This document shows, one piece after another, positions 1 to 12,604 of a DNA stretch of 64,000 nt. Source of the stretch: Acorus gramineus (Eukaryota; Streptophyta; Magnoliopsida; Acorales; Acoraceae); contig JAUJYN010000074.1 of assembly GCA_030737835.1 (NCBI GenBank), positions 125,047 through 189,046 of the forward strand, read 5' to 3'. Each line of letters begins with the position of its first letter. The first letter of the stretch is position 1. The translations under genes and the position numbers were made by a program. The notes under the pieces are model-generated. The model did no database searches. It saw only the letters and a program-made list of their open reading frames with translations, and was not told where the DNA came from.

Positions 1-581
1 TAACTTCCGCAAAGTAAGTGGATACCTGATGTTTTCCCTAAACCTATAAAAAGCACAAAAGGGTATCCATAAACGAAGTTTCCTCCACTGCTTCACTCCA
101 CCAAAGAATCCCCTCCCAATATAGAATTATTATCTTAGCCCCATATACATATACCCAAGATCTTAAACTATCTGCAACATAATCCTAGTATTATTAATGT
201 GGCTAGGCTTTTGTTGGAAGGCAACCCTTAGTCATATAAATAATTAAATATATATATATTTTTTGAGCGAACCCTTAGTCATGTATATTAGAAATCCTGT
301 TGGCATTATGCCTCTCTCTCCCGCATGTTGTCAGATTGCGATTTTTTTATTATTTATTTTTCATCTCTATTCTCTTTTTGATGTATGGAAGCATTAAATT
401 TTCCACAGTTAAATATGTCTTCTGATTTGAGGATGGTATCACCCTCAATGGTTATCATACTAAAGGACTTTAAGTTATCTACATGATATTTTGCATGTCA
501 AAATTATCTACATCAATGTTTGGGTGATTTTATATAAACTTTATGCATCTGTAACTCCATGTTCCTGCTTTGTTGCAGCAG
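1..581. other. Probable intron upstream of the first visible SAC3A-like exon
   Basis: No coding sequence is recognisable here. The stretch is AT-rich and ends in a splice acceptor (TTGCAGCAG, AG at 580-581) that opens the first exon of the SAC3A-like gene. A GTAAGT string sits near position 14 and could be the donor of a preceding exon whose last bases lie at the window edge, but too little is visible to call it. The gene's 5' half lies outside the window. Confidence 0.5.
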
Positions 582-3500
582 AGAATGTTCCCCACATCAT
601 TTCGTGCATATATGGAGAGAACTCTTGCTCGTTGCAAAGATGACTCACAAAGGGAAGCCTGTCAGACCATGATTAAGGAGGTAACAATTTCAGTGGATTA
701 ACATAAATTTGTTCTTGTAGAAGTTGAAAACAGAACTTTAATATTGGGTGGATGTACTACACTCATAAAAAAATAGTTTGCTAGCAGATTATGTAAATAA
801 TGAAAGTTTTTTTTTATAGCATCGAAATTTTCTAACAATTTCATGCAAGACAGAAAGGCTATTCTGGCAGTTGAATAATTTATGGGGAAATATTTCATGT
901 TAAGGTTTCATAACTGGTTTTCTTCGGATCAAATGGTTGAAAGTTTCGTAAGATTTTGTAGCCTCTTCTCTTTAGGGTGTGTTTTGCCTAAGGAAAGTGA
1001 TGGAAAGCAAAATCTTTCCCATTGACCACTCAATTTCCCATTTTTGCAGATTTTCATATGGATAACTTTCCATTATTTTTTACTTTTCTTTTGTGAAAGT
1101 TTTTTCCATCTTGCGAGAAGGACCAAGTTTTTTCCTAGGGAATGTATGTTTTCTGTCTGGAGTTGCGCACACGCAAATCCTTAATGAAATAGGAACAGTT
1201 GCCAGTTCATAAGGTGCTTTTTGGGTCAGTAGAGGATTCTGTTTCCTTAATTTGAAACTTTCAGAGGAACAATGGTTGTGGGGAATAAGGTTCTATTTTA
1301 TCATTGTTGGATTTCAATCTTTATGTTCATCAAGACTTTTTTTTTTTAATCAGGGGCTATGGCTCTTTTTATTTTCAGGGAATGCAGGTTACACTGTTAG
1401 AGGAAAATGATTTTATCCAGCAGTGCATAATCTCACCTGAACTATCTTCTGAATATTCTGGATGAGTTTTGAAGGGATAATGTGTAAACCAGACTTTTAG
1501 CTGTTGAAGCAAATATGTCATAAAGAAAGAAGTAAAGCTAAATCTAATTGAGGCAACTGATAGGTGTCGTATTACTGAAATTTTAGCTGTTTGAAAATGG
1601 AATCTGTTTTTTTTCCTAATAATTTTAGAATAAAATAAATAATAGGTGCCAGAGGTGGAGTTGTTCATACTACTGTAGAGTATCTGTTGTACCTTGGGTC
1701 CATTATCCTTTATACTTTTATCCATTGAGTTTTTTTTTGGGCATTTGTTACCTTTATTTTGAGCTTAATCTTAACTTTGGCTTGGCGTGATGTCTACATG
1801 GTTCAATTTCTTGTTATTTATTAAATTTGTATTTTTCTGGACAGATGGTTACAAAAGCATCTGCCGATGGTACACTTTTCACCCGGGATTGGGACACTGA
1901 ACCTCTTTTACCGTTGCCAAACACCTCTGGCGCAGTTGATAAGGAGTATGCTTCTCTTCTTTCATTCATATATCTGATTTCTGATTTATAGTTATCATAG
2001 TTGTCTGGGCGACGCCTAGGTGACTAGGCGGTCCAGATGGACCTAGGCGACCGCCCGCCTAATAGCATGTTAATTAAGTGGGCGCCTAGGCACGCCTACC
2101 CCCTTAAATCACGCCTAGCCCGCCTTAATCACGCTTAAATCACGCAGCCCGCCTTAATCACGCCTAGCCTGCCCAATCCCTCACCTAACCTCAAAAATAA
2201 AAGACAAATAAAAAAACACAATCGAAAGATTAAAACATCACCTACCCTGTCAGCTAACAGTGGAGCGAATTCTCCCGATCCCAAGTGAGTCTCTATTGAT
2301 TTTTTGTCTCTCTCCTATCTCTCTTCAAAATTTCTGAACTCTTATCTCATTCTCCCTCAATCTCTTCCCCCTTTTCTCCTTCTTTAATGCCACCAGGGTT
2401 AGATTATATTAGTTTTGTTGAAATGGACATGAACTAATAAATTACATCCATGTGTTTTTTATTTATAAATAACATTCTTCATTTTAAGTAATATTCCTGA
2501 AAAAATTAAAAAATGGATAAGCAGATAAATAACTTTAATATAATTACCAATTTAAATAATAAAATCTTAATTAAGCACTGCCTAGGCTTGCCTAGCCGCC
2601 CAGACAACTATGATAGTTATTGATCATTGATTTGGATGAGCTTTGATATGGCTGGAGCTTGGGTGTGCCGGCTCTTTCCTCAAACTGACGATTAACATAT
2701 ATAATTATTTTTTCGTCTAGGATTTAGTTATGCTGTTAGGTTATAAACTACTGTTAAATTTGCTCTGTGGTTGTAGAATTCTATAATGTTGGGAGTGTTT
2801 AGAAGGGTAACAATTCATTTGAGTCATAAGAAAAACTTGCCTGCATTTGCTGATGTCCAAGTTGTTCGATAGTCATTGGTTACAAACATATTTTATTTTT
2901 CCAGAATACAGTGCTTTGTTTTCCCTTTGTGCTGTGCCATAAATCTTTACAAATGAATTTTTGTGAAGTTTTGGCTTATTAGTTAGATGTATATAGTGAT
3001 GTGATCTATTTACAATTTTTCTACAAGACATGCTTTATAGAAGTTTCTGATTTCTGACGATTTCCTATGTTTCACAGCAATGTAGATAAATCATTGACCA
3101 TGTCTATCTTTTCAAAGTACAAAAGGAGTCCGAGCAGGCGCACTAAAAGTAGGTGGGAGCCCATTCCAGATGAGAAGTTGGTCGAGAATGCTTCATCTGC
3201 TGGCCCTGTAAAAGATGCTTTCTGGAACAGGTTTAAACAAACAGAGAAAACGGTAATGTGTTGGAATTCTGGTATACTTTAAGAATAATATTAAGATTTG
3301 AAGCATTTTATTTTATCTCTGAATTGCATGACCTTTCAGATGGGAGGTAATTAGTTTGGGTGGTTAGAAATATTCTTATCTCTGTTGAAGGTCTTCGGAG
3401 AGCTATTAATTATGTTTATTGTTGGATTTCTTAATGGTAGCACATGTATGTCATGCATTATCCATGATGTCTATTCATGTTTTCTGGCATTTTATAGGTT

Positions 3501-6500
3501 TCAAGTGTGAGGGTAGAGGGCAAGGTCAATGGTTGGAGTAATGCGAAGCTCGTTTCATACCAACAGCAATTTGTTCCAGGTAAAAATGCCCAGAGGCCAG
3601 ATAAGAAGCAGAGGCTTTCTGAAGATGTTGAACGCAAAGAAAAAGGTGATGCTTCTAGTGATAGTGACAAGGAACAGGCCCTAACGGCTTACTATGCGAG
3701 TGCAATTGCTCTAGCAAATTCACCGGAGGAAAAGAAAAAGCGTGAAAGCCGCTCTAAACGTTTTGATAAGGGACAAGAATCAAAGGCTGAGATCAAGTAT
3801 TTTAGGCCAAAATCTGTTGGGGGTGGAAATTTGTATACTAGAAAATCTAATGCTCTTATACTTGCTAAAAGTTTTGAGGATAGTGGCAGCAGGGCTGTTG
3901 AAGACATGGATTGGGATTCGCTTACTGTCAAAGGAACATGCCAGGAAATTGAGAAGCGCTATCTGCGTCTCACTTCTGCACCAGATCCCTGCACGGTAAT
4001 TTCATGCTAAACCTCAATATATTGGAGAAAATTTAGTCTCTTGTCTTCTTGGTCATCATGCATTCTCCCTGGATCATAATTGTTTTGCAAATTGCTTTCA
4101 GGTGAGACCTGAAGATGTGTTGGAGAAAGCCTTACAAATGATTCAAAGTTCTCAGAAAAACTACTTGTACAAATGTGATCAGCTGAAATCCATTCGTCAA
4201 GATCTCACTGTTCAGCGGATACACAATGAGCTGACCGTGAAGGTCCTCATTCATTGCTTATCTATTAGTTATTATAAAAAAAATTTCAAGCTGTATGTTA
4301 GTTGATGATATTGTTTTAATAATTTATCGTTGATTATAGAAAACATTCGTTTAGTATTAGATATTCAATTGCTAATAGGTTTGAAATGTGGCATAACAAC
4401 TTGAGCGTTGAGTATTTATTTTTTCCCAGGTGTATGAAACTCATGCAAGGATGGCTTTGGAGGCTGGGGACTTGCCAGAGTTCAATCAGGTGAGTAATTT
4501 GTTAATAATTTCTCAAATCAAATTTTGTTGATAGTTTTTATTTTTATTTTTTATGATGAAAGGTGGTGTCCACTGAGTTATATATTAAACTAGTTAACAG
4601 GATGTATTGAGTTTTGTCTTAAACTTCTGAAATTTGAACCTTAAATTCATTGATGGTGGATTGCCACTTTATCAATGTTTTCCACAGAAGGTCAGAAGTC
4701 TGACCAAATTTAATCATCATGGGCCTGGTTTGCAGCTGTCTCAATATATATTGAATTAAATGATGGTCTGGTTGGTACATCATGTTTTTTTTCGAAGCAA
4801 AAGTGGTTTTGCATGGAAAATTTGGTACTTGACTGTCTATTATAATATAGATGATGCTAGGAACTAGAACCATTGTTGAGCGCTTATGATAATAAAATCA
4901 TAATTGAATGCCTATTTGCCAAGTATCAATTTTTTAGGAAAATCTATCTACCTATCTATCTATCTATCTATCTATCTATTATACTAACCAAAAAGCTTTT
5001 AGTTTTCAATTTTGTTTCTTCGTAACATTTTCATTTTCAATTTTACCCTTAATTTTTTGTGTAATGATGACTATGTTGTATTTTGGTTCTAGAATAGGGG
5101 CTAAAAATGGAAAAAAATATTTTTAAACTAGAAAATCTATCTATATTTTACTCAAAATTTTAATGTGAATAAATGTAAAGAATAATATTAAATATTTACC
5201 AAATCTATTTTATTGAATTATACAAAGGCTTAATTAAAAAATAAATTTATAAAAATATTTTGTAAGTTAAAAAAAAAAAAAACTCGGTAATGTAGTTGGA
5301 ATAATTTTTAAATTCCACATTTAAATATAATTTTTATCATTATGATTATTGTATTCGTATGTAATATAGAATATTGTACCACGCGTTTTAGCATGTGCAT
5401 TTTATTTTATTTTATTGGTGGGTTGTTCTTGGAGAATTATTAACACGTCATATTATTTAGTGAATCATAGGGATATAAATGGGTTTCATTTATTTTATTA
5501 TTAAACAAATTCATTTGGATTAAAGGATTTGAACATCATATTATTTTATTTTAATTTTTTTGTCGGTGGGTTTTTCATAGAGATTTATTAACATATCATA
5601 ATATTTATTAATTTTATTTCACACACATCATGCGTGAGTAAAGACTAGTATTTTACTATTTGTAAATTATTGTTGTTATTAAGAATTAATGTTTTATGTA
5701 CTGTTTTCCAATTAAAGTATACATCTCTATGCTGAGATATATTGAATATATTGTGGGAACCATAAAAAACAAAAACAAAAATTTGTTTCAAATTCTGAAA
5801 TAAAAAAGAAAATCATTCTTGTTGTTTCCATGTTTGTAGTGCCAATCGCAATTGAAAAGCCTCTATGCGGAGGGGATCAAGGGCTGTCACATGGAATTTT
5901 CTGCCTACAACTTGCTTGCTGTCATCTTGCACTCTAACAACAATAGAGACTTTTTATCATCAATGGCGAGGTAATCTCTTATGATACTTATTATTATTAT
6001 TATTGTTTATGAACAGTACGATGGCACCAATTTATTAAATGGTAACCCTTCTTTTCTTGATCACAATTTGAAGTAGTTTTAGATTTTTAGCCGAGGCATA
6101 GAAAGTTATTCTTGATGATGGTATCACAACATCAAATTATGTGTGGGATATATATAATTATGTTTTATCCAATTTTTTGCATCACTATTAAATAGCTTCT
6201 CGGCTTCTGTACTATAGGAATCCAAGCAAAAATTTGTTCAAATATACGGATGTGGTGACTTTCAATATGCTCGTTTCATTATTAAATTTTAAATTTGTAT
6301 CGCTGCAAATTGGATGGGTTTGAGAGATCTTATAAGATTGGTAGGACCAAATACATAGGATGATGCCTAAAAAGGAGGAGAACTGTTTACATGATGATGC
6401 ACAATTCACTTCCTTAATATCAACCCTGTTTTATCCAATTTAAGGCAGCCAACAAGGTTGAAATATTCTACAAAATTTACAGTTGCTAGTGACCATTCTC

Positions 6501-7867
6501 ACAATTGCTCATCAGCATATCTTTTTTGGAGAAAATTTGTTTTCTTTCTTAGCAAAACAAATGTAACTTGGACGAATGGTGCAACAGCATTAGATCCGCA
6601 TGATTTCCAATGGAGTTTCTCAATATATTTTGAGATGTAATGGAACCAATCAACGTGGAAATGGACATGTATACTTGGAAACTATTCAAAATGGACATGA
6701 GGTGTATATCAATTTCCACACTGATGCACGGTGTCAGACATGCTGCTACATTGAATGCTTGTACAGTTCCATGCTAAGATATAATATTTGCTATTCTTCT
6801 TGACTTAAACAAGGTGCTGGTGCCTTTAAAATTGCATTGTTCTGTACCTGTGCTTGCTCTTTCTGATCGTGTGCTTCCAGATTATCACCCGAAACAAAGA
6901 AGGGTGAGGCCGTACAACACGCTCTTGCGGTCCGTGAAGCTGTGACGTCTGGAAATTATGTCTTATTTTTCAGACTATACAAAACCGCTCCTAACCTGAA
7001 CACTTGTCTTATGGGTACATGTTTTTCCTTTTATCTTCTTATTTCCCAATATTGTATCCCTATTTCTGAAGGGAGAATCATTATCTTGTGATTTTATTTT
7101 TGTTTGCAGACCTTTATGTGGAAAAGATGCGGTTTGAGGCTGTTAAATGCATTTCTCGTGCATATCGCCCAACCGTTCCTGTTACATTCATTTCTGAAGT
7201 TTTGGGCTTTGCAAGTGATGAAAAGGATGTTGATGGACCAGAAGAATGTGAGGAATGGCTAAGGGCCCATGGTGCAACTCTTATAACAGAAAACAACGGA
7301 GAGTTGCTTCTGGATGCAAAGGTATGTTCTGCTTTCAAAGTGACCTTGTTCTGCTTTCAAAGTGACCTCTTCTTCCTCCAAATAAAAGTGGTTGTGAACT
7401 TGCATTTTGTGAGCTCTTTGGCCCATGCTTTTTTTTTACTAAAAACTTTTCACTGTATTTCCTTACCTTCTCTAATGGTTTTAATCCATTTCCTTGAAGC
7501 CATTGAACTAAAGCCTAAGGTAGCACCAATAAAAAAATGGCCTAAGGTATCATTTGGCAATGAGCCTGGACAGTTTTTAGTGATTCTGTGTTTACAAGAA
7601 TCATACTTATCCAAATTCATTCTAAACACTGCTCATCGATCCCATATTTCTAAAAACAAAAAACATGTTAAAAAAGTACAGCTTTTCAGGATTCCTAGTC
7701 ACATGTTCTTACTGGCAGTCATTCCTCCATGTACATTATCTGAAGAACTGTACTTCATTGTTACACAGGCGTCGTCGTCTGGTCTTTTCATGCCAGAGCC
7801 TGAAGATGCTGTATCCCACGGTGACACAAGTCTTGCGGTTAACGATTTCCTGACACGAACTTCATGA
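582..7867 (+). CDS. SAC3A: SAC3/GANP domain protein, SAC3A-like (3' part, ten exons)
   Basis: Splice-joined exons are 582-680, 1845-1945, 3078-3252, 3498-3995, 4102-4242, 4430-4489, 5840-5970, 6881-7014, 7110-7321 and 7769-7867 (TGA at 7865-7867). All introns are GT-AG; the donor at 4243 (GTCCTC) is weak. Joined, they give 549 codons without a stop. The protein starts inside the gene: a conserved stretch with DGTLFTRDWDTEPL, then a basic linker (KYKRSPSRRTKSRWEP), then a charged region, then from about residue 265 the SAC3/GANP/PCI-type helical domain (GTCQEIEKRYLRLTSAPDP, KVYETHARMALEAGDLPEFN, SGNYVLFFRLYKTAPNLN), ending FMPEPEDAVSHGD. These match my recollection of Arabidopsis SAC3A (about 1000 aa), so roughly the C-terminal half is here. 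The family is related to yeast Sac3 and Thp3 and is linked to mRNA processing and export; exact function here is inferred. Introns carry a MITE and a possible Helitron, yet all exon frames are intact, so I expect a working gene. Confidence 0.9.
1995..2613. mobile_element. MITE with terminal inverted repeats in a SAC3A intron
   Basis: The left end TCATAGTTGTCTGGGCG and the right end CGCCCAGACAACTATGA are perfect inverted repeats of 17 bp. They are flanked by TAGTTA on both sides (1989-1994 and 2614-2619), a likely 6-bp target duplication, although one or two bases can be shifted between repeat and duplication. Both ends also carry clustered CCTAGGC/GCCTAG subterminal motifs. Its 619 bp hold no transposase. 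Superfamily not assigned. It lies wholly inside the intron 1946-3077 and does not touch splice sites. Confidence 0.75.
4943..5648 (+). mobile_element. Possible degenerate Helitron in a SAC3A intron
   Basis: The right end reads ATCATGCGTGAGTAAAGACTAG followed by T, split here as ATCATGCGTGAGTAAAG then ACTAG|T. A short hairpin about ten bases before a CTAG end inserted next to T is the classic plant Helitron 3' terminus. The left end starts with TC after an A at 4943 and runs into a TATC microsatellite (4944-4979). The interior is AT-rich and non-coding, as in non-autonomous Helitrons. The left boundary is weak because the microsatellite could hide it. Confidence 0.35.
4944..4979. repeat. CTAT microsatellite
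   Basis: About nine copies of the tetranucleotide CTAT with one interruption (CTACCTAT) inside the SAC3A intron 4490-5839. Confidence 0.9.
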
Positions 7868-8170
7868 AATTATTTAATCATTTGTATTCTTTTTGTTGTA
7901 TGGAAATACAGAGGGTACCAAAAGGAGATTCTGATAGGATGGAAAGGGAAAATGGTGAAAGAAAGATGGCCATTTGACCTTTTCGTTTCAGTTGTAAAGA
8001 TATTCATAAATAGTCTTATTCCGCCTTTGTTGATCATTTTTATAAGTTTCCACTTTTCACTCTAATGTTTCACCCACACAGTTGATGCTGGCTGGTTACA
8101 GCATTCGCTGTAGGGCGGGAATTAATTTTTGTTTTTTTTTGTTTTTGCCTTGATTAATCTGAATAAATCA
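7868..8170 (+). terminator. 3' UTR and likely poly(A) region of the SAC3A-like gene
   Basis: Downstream of the TGA the sequence is non-coding and T-rich. AATAAA at 8162-8167 is the clearest poly(A) signal. An earlier cleavage site is possible, because plant signals are loose. Confidence 0.4.
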
Positions 8171-9097
8171 AGAGTGTTGATTTACAGTTTCATCAACACT
8201 GTACACTGCCATTGGAGTGTATAATATGATGATGTAGTGTACCTAATTAGCAAAGTGAATGAAAATTTAAATTTTTTTTCATTTTTCAAGAAAAAAATTC
8301 AAGTTTATCTAAGTAAATATTTTACATTTTATAATAATATTATTTTTCATAAATTAATGTCTTAATAATTTCAAGCGTTCAGAATAACCTAGGCATACTT
8401 TATAGATTAAAAAATCCTAATACAAAACGATGGAATAAAATTTTTTTAATTAAATGGAAACTATTGACTTTTATCTTTGTCATGTCCAAAAAAGTGAGGT
8501 TAATGTATACCTTCTTAGCTCTTATCTTGCATTTATGTGCAAAATTCTCTACGAGAAGAAGCTTCCATTTCCAATTTCCCATTGAACCACTGTCAGGGAC
8601 AGCCTAACAGCTTATGATTTTTGTGATGTTACATTAAAGACTGGATTGGTATCAAACTGAAATAATAGCATTTGTGTGTTAGGTACATGAGGAGTCACAA
8701 CTCTTAAAGCAACTCAAACCCCTGCCATTCAAATTTGGGAGAAAATTCATTTTTTAAGGGTGTTACACTCCAACTAAAATACTTTTGCTAAAAATGGATT
8801 AACGGATTTAAATATACATTATGTTAAATTAATTAGTGTATAAAGTAAAAAGTGAAAAAAATAATTTGGAGGTGGCCTCTAAATTTGGATGGTCAAATTC
8901 AAATCTTCAAATTTGGAGGTGGATATGGAGTGTGGTCGGAGCACATCACCCTTCAAATTTGGAGATATGGAGTGTGGTTGGAGATGCTTTACATATCACA
9001 AAATTATGGGTGGTATTACACTTCATTCTATCCAGCCCTGCATGCCATCTTACATTCAATCTTCCATTGGATGAAGCATGTAACACTTTTTTTTATT
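8171..9097. other. Intergenic AT-rich DNA with a short AAATTTGGAG repeat
   Basis: No gene is seen. Between 8868 and 8990 the phrase AAATTTGG(A)G recurs four times, and ATATGGAGTGTGGT(C/T)GGAG occurs twice, about 50 bp apart. This looks like a decayed repeat element of unknown type. Short open frames here overlap one another in several frames and show no coding features. Confidence 0.4.
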
Positions 9098-10172
9098 GGG
9101 CACGTCTATTTCCACCAACAAATTAACTAATATCATCAACCAAAAACACAAAAAACATCATAATTTAAACAACACTAATCTCACCAACCATTCGACAATC
9201 TCTCTGTCAATCACTGTTTGAGCCATTCGACAGTCTCCATGTCAACCATTACTTAAACCATTCGACAAACTATCTGTCAACCTTCTTTTAAAACCTTCGA
9301 CAGTTGATCTGTCGACCTGAGAAGATTATTTAAATTTGTTCAACTTTGTTGTTATTTGCATTTGATGTTGGTTAACTGGTTAGGCTTTGTATAGAAAACT
9401 TTTGAGTTGAACAAGTCACATGTGTATTGTTTGGATTTAGAGCTGTGATAGATTTTGGGTGCGATTCTGTGTATGGTATGAAGAATGGATTGTTGCATTG
9501 AGTATTTCAATTTCTTTTGTTGTTTGCATAATGCATGTAGTTGGATTTAGAATTATTACTTATTAGTGTTTAAGAATGACAAATTTGAATAGATTCATTT
9601 GATGATATGATGATTGGCTATCAATTGAATATGATTTTGTTAGATTTTTGAAGGTGCATAACTAACCTCTGGGTCTTGAATCGAATATGATTTTGTCAGA
9701 TTTTTTACGTGCATGACTAACTTCTTTATTTTTTTTCTCTAGTAATGGTAGTTTTGATTTGTCTAGTATTTAATTTAATTAAAATGCCTTGTTGTGATTC
9801 CTCTGGAGTTCACCTTGTTGTAATTATGTTCATGTTTTTTTTTAATGTGTTAAGAGTTGAGTGAATATATTGTAAATGTTCAATAAAATGTGAATGTAAT
9901 TGTGAATGCATTTATATGTTAATGTACATTGAATGTAGTCGAATGTATCTCAGGTCGACAGACCAACTGTCAAATGTTTTAAAGGAAGGTTGACAGAGTG
10001 TCTGTCGAATGTTTTAAATAGTAGTTGACAGACCCACTGTCGATTGTTATAAAGGAATACTGACATGAAAACTGTCGAATGGTTGATGGAATTAGTGTTG
10101 TTCAAATTTTGATTTTTTTTGTTTTTTTAGTTGGTGAGATTAGTTAATTGGTTAGTGGAAGTAGACGTGCCC
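9098..10172. mobile_element. Mutator-like foldback element with long tandem-repeat arms
   Basis: The left terminus GGGCACGTCTATTTCCACC is mirrored by GGAAGTAGACGTGCCC at the right end. The arms are imperfect inverted repeats of about 220-230 bp. Each arm holds about four degenerate copies of a 40-45-bp unit containing CATTCGACA and CTGTCAA. The flanks TTTTTTATT (9089-9097) and ATTTTTATT (10173-10181) agree at 8 of 9 bases, which suits the 9-bp target duplication of Mutator-like elements. The central 600 bp have no transposase, so it is non-autonomous. Confidence 0.75.
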
Positions 10173-10181
10173 ATTTTTATT

Positions 10182-11734
10182 TCTCATGAATATATATCTA
10201 TATATATCTGACTTATTAAATTATATATTTCATTTTTAAAATAAGGTACATGATGAAATATATAAATAGAAGCATATTGGAGCGAACATAGTCCCAATAA
10301 GATTGATATTGATGATTTTGTTGTGGTTCAAGTTTTGGTGGTATGTGATCAGAAGGAAACTGTTGCATCCATACCCGTTTGCAGTCTCATTCGCATCCCG
10401 CATATTTTGTTTTTCTTTGAAATATATACTTAGGTAATACATTCTTTTTATAAAAAAATTGACTGAGTGTGTCAATTTCCTGTCAAAAAATCCTCCGGAT
10501 TAACAAAAGGAAAAATATTACAAACAACCCTAGATTGCAGCCTCTTTCTCTCTTTACAGTTCCTCCACAAGTCTTACTATGTCAACAATCCCTTGAAAAC
10601 CATCTCCCAAGTATAATTTTCTTGATTATAAGTTGTTGAACTGAAAATGTTCCCCAAGTGAACAAGCATAGATTTTACATCAGTTTCTCTTTTGTTTGGA
10701 TTATGGAATAAGTTGAAATTCATTCGAGAACTATTTGTTCTCTGCTTTGGAGTGGCAGTGGTATATTGCAAAGCATATATTCTGCAAGAGATCACTCATT
10801 CTATCAATGGTTTAACTTTAGCATCATTGTAATATCTCTTCAGCTATCTGTATGACTGTATTGACTATTGCCTAGCAGAATCTGTTACTATAGCGGAGTA
10901 GTTCATGAGGATTCACATATTACACTGTGTCTCTAATTCTCTGTTTCCAATCAGAAATTAGATGGCTATTCCGAACTTCTAATGTGGTCTCTAAGTTGCA
11001 AACAGATTTAAAAATATAAAAAACAATATTAAAATTCACTGTCATGAATTATATTATTGGCAATCAACATGGCAAGGAAAAACATTATTGTAAATGAAGT
11101 TGCAGGTATATGTAATGGTGTAACCTAACTTCAATATCTCTTCAAATGTGTATAATGTACTCTACAAAAACTCACAACACAATAGCTATTGTACAGCACA
11201 TAAGATGTAGATCATGCTATTGATTTATTTAGTTCAAATCAAACATCCATTCAATGGGGCTAATGATCCACTAATAGGTTCAAATCAATCATCAATTATT
11301 GTTAATTAATTTATCCCAAGTAATAAATCAAATACAAGTAATGGATGTTTGATTTGAATCAACAAGTGACCAATCACTCTGATCTCTTCCATTTCATTCA
11401 CTCGGATCTCTTCTGTTTCATCTATTTTGTTCAGATCCTCTTTTATTTTCTTTCGAACAAAGGGAAAGGTCATTTATGTTTAAAAACTAGCTGTTCGGCC
11501 CGTCAATCCTCCAGGTTCCAAAGAACTCAATTTTCATCCATATTTGCCGCAATCAATTAGTTCAATCCGAAACTTAAGATAAAAGGCTGTAGGCCGAAAA
11601 AACGATTACACATTGACACAACATAATACACCTTGATCAATCAAGATAGTGAATACCCATTATAGATTTCAAATTTTATAAATTGAATTCAAACTTCAAA
11701 GAAAGTTAGAGCAAAAAAAAAAACTACAGCATTT
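10182..11734. other. Intergenic AT-rich DNA, nothing recognised
   Basis: About 1.5 kb with no supported gene or clear repeat. The right part (about 11600-11734) is probably the 3' UTR of the minus-strand plastid gene. Short open frames have no conserved motif. Confidence 0.5.
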
Positions 11735-12316
11735 TCACTTCTGAGAAGGCCAGACACTGACCTTCTCCTTCTCAAATTTGACAAACACAGCCCCAAGGGA
11801 GGCAACAGTGTACACCTGCAGAAACAAAGTGGGTGGGTTGTGGTACTTGAGGAGGCTCTTCCCCGACCCAAGCTCAACAAGAAGCAGAGCAGCCAGGCCG
11901 AGTGCCGCCAGCCGTCCGTTGAGCCTCTCGCTGTAAGGGGAGAAGCCCAAGTCCACCTTTAGACCATCCGATGAGACGGGCTCCTTGAGAGCCACCGGAG
12001 GGAGAAAGACTCCTCCTTTGGTTTTCTTGGTTGGTGAAGAGGAGGACTTCTTGGCCTTCCGGAGCTCAGCTTTCTTGCCGGTGCCGCTCCGGTACTTGAG
12101 GCGGATCTGGGAGAGGCGGTTCTCGAAGGCGCCTTCGGATGGTGGTGGTGGTGGGGAGGTGGTGGCAGATGTTTCTTCGTTGGAGGGGTCGGTGGCGCGG
12201 GTGGTGGTGGTGGTCGGTGGTTGGGGTTGGAGGAGGAGGTGGTGGTGGTGGTGGTGGGGAGGGGAGAGGGAGGTGGGGAAGGTGTGGGAGAGTCTAAAGG
12301 AGTGGATGGATGCCAT
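11735..12316 (-). CDS. Predicted plastid-targeted membrane protein with LHC-like motif
   Basis: A single 193-codon open frame without introns runs from the ATG at 12316 to the TGA at 11735-11737. Residues 1-45 look like a plastid transit peptide (Ser/Thr/Pro-rich, no acidic residues, a run of six His from a CCA-type repeat). Residues 65-83 (ENRLSQIRLKYRSGTGKKA) are basic and look conserved. ERLNGR at 130-135 followed by LAALGLAALLLVEL resembles the helix of light-harvesting/HLIP-like proteins (consensus E..NGR.A). A second hydrophobic segment lies at 163-179 and the end is KFEKEKVSVWP. I believe similar short plastid proteins of unknown function exist in Arabidopsis, but cannot give a symbol. 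A thylakoid location is inferred. The first ATG is chosen because it gives a complete transit peptide. No chlorophyll ligand set beyond Glu/Asn is evident. Confidence 0.8.
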   Translation of the reverse strand: MASIHSFRLSHTFPTSLSPPHHHHHHLLLQPQPPTTTTTRATDPSNEETSATTSPPPPPSEGAFENRLSQIRLKYRSGTGKKAELRKAKKSSSSPTKKTKGGVFLPPVALKEPVSSDGLKVDLGFSPYSERLNGRLAALGLAALLLVELGSGKSLLKYHNPPTLFLQVYTVASLGAVFVKFEKEKVSVWPSQK

Positions 12317-12604
12317 TGTTTTGATTCACATGTGTAGTGGTGGTGGATAGAGAGGAGTATGAGGAGGTAGTTTTAATTGGTTGGTTGTTGGTGTTTGTTT
12401 TGTTTTGGATAAGGTTTTTATTAGGAGAGAATTTTGTATGAAAAATGTTAAGAGTGAGACTTTTTTATCATCAAAATGCAGATCACGTATGATTTATATT
12501 TTAAAAATATTAAACATTATCTACAGAGATATTTTGATAAAAAAATATATATCATTTCATTTTAGTTGAATGAATCTATTTTTAACAAATGTAAAAAAAA
12601 ATTA

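Noticed and set aside
7088..7867. A single 259-codon exon
   Set aside because: Related SAC3A sequence is continuous only if 7322-7768 is spliced out, with good GT-AG sites. Kept as an exitron-like finding instead.
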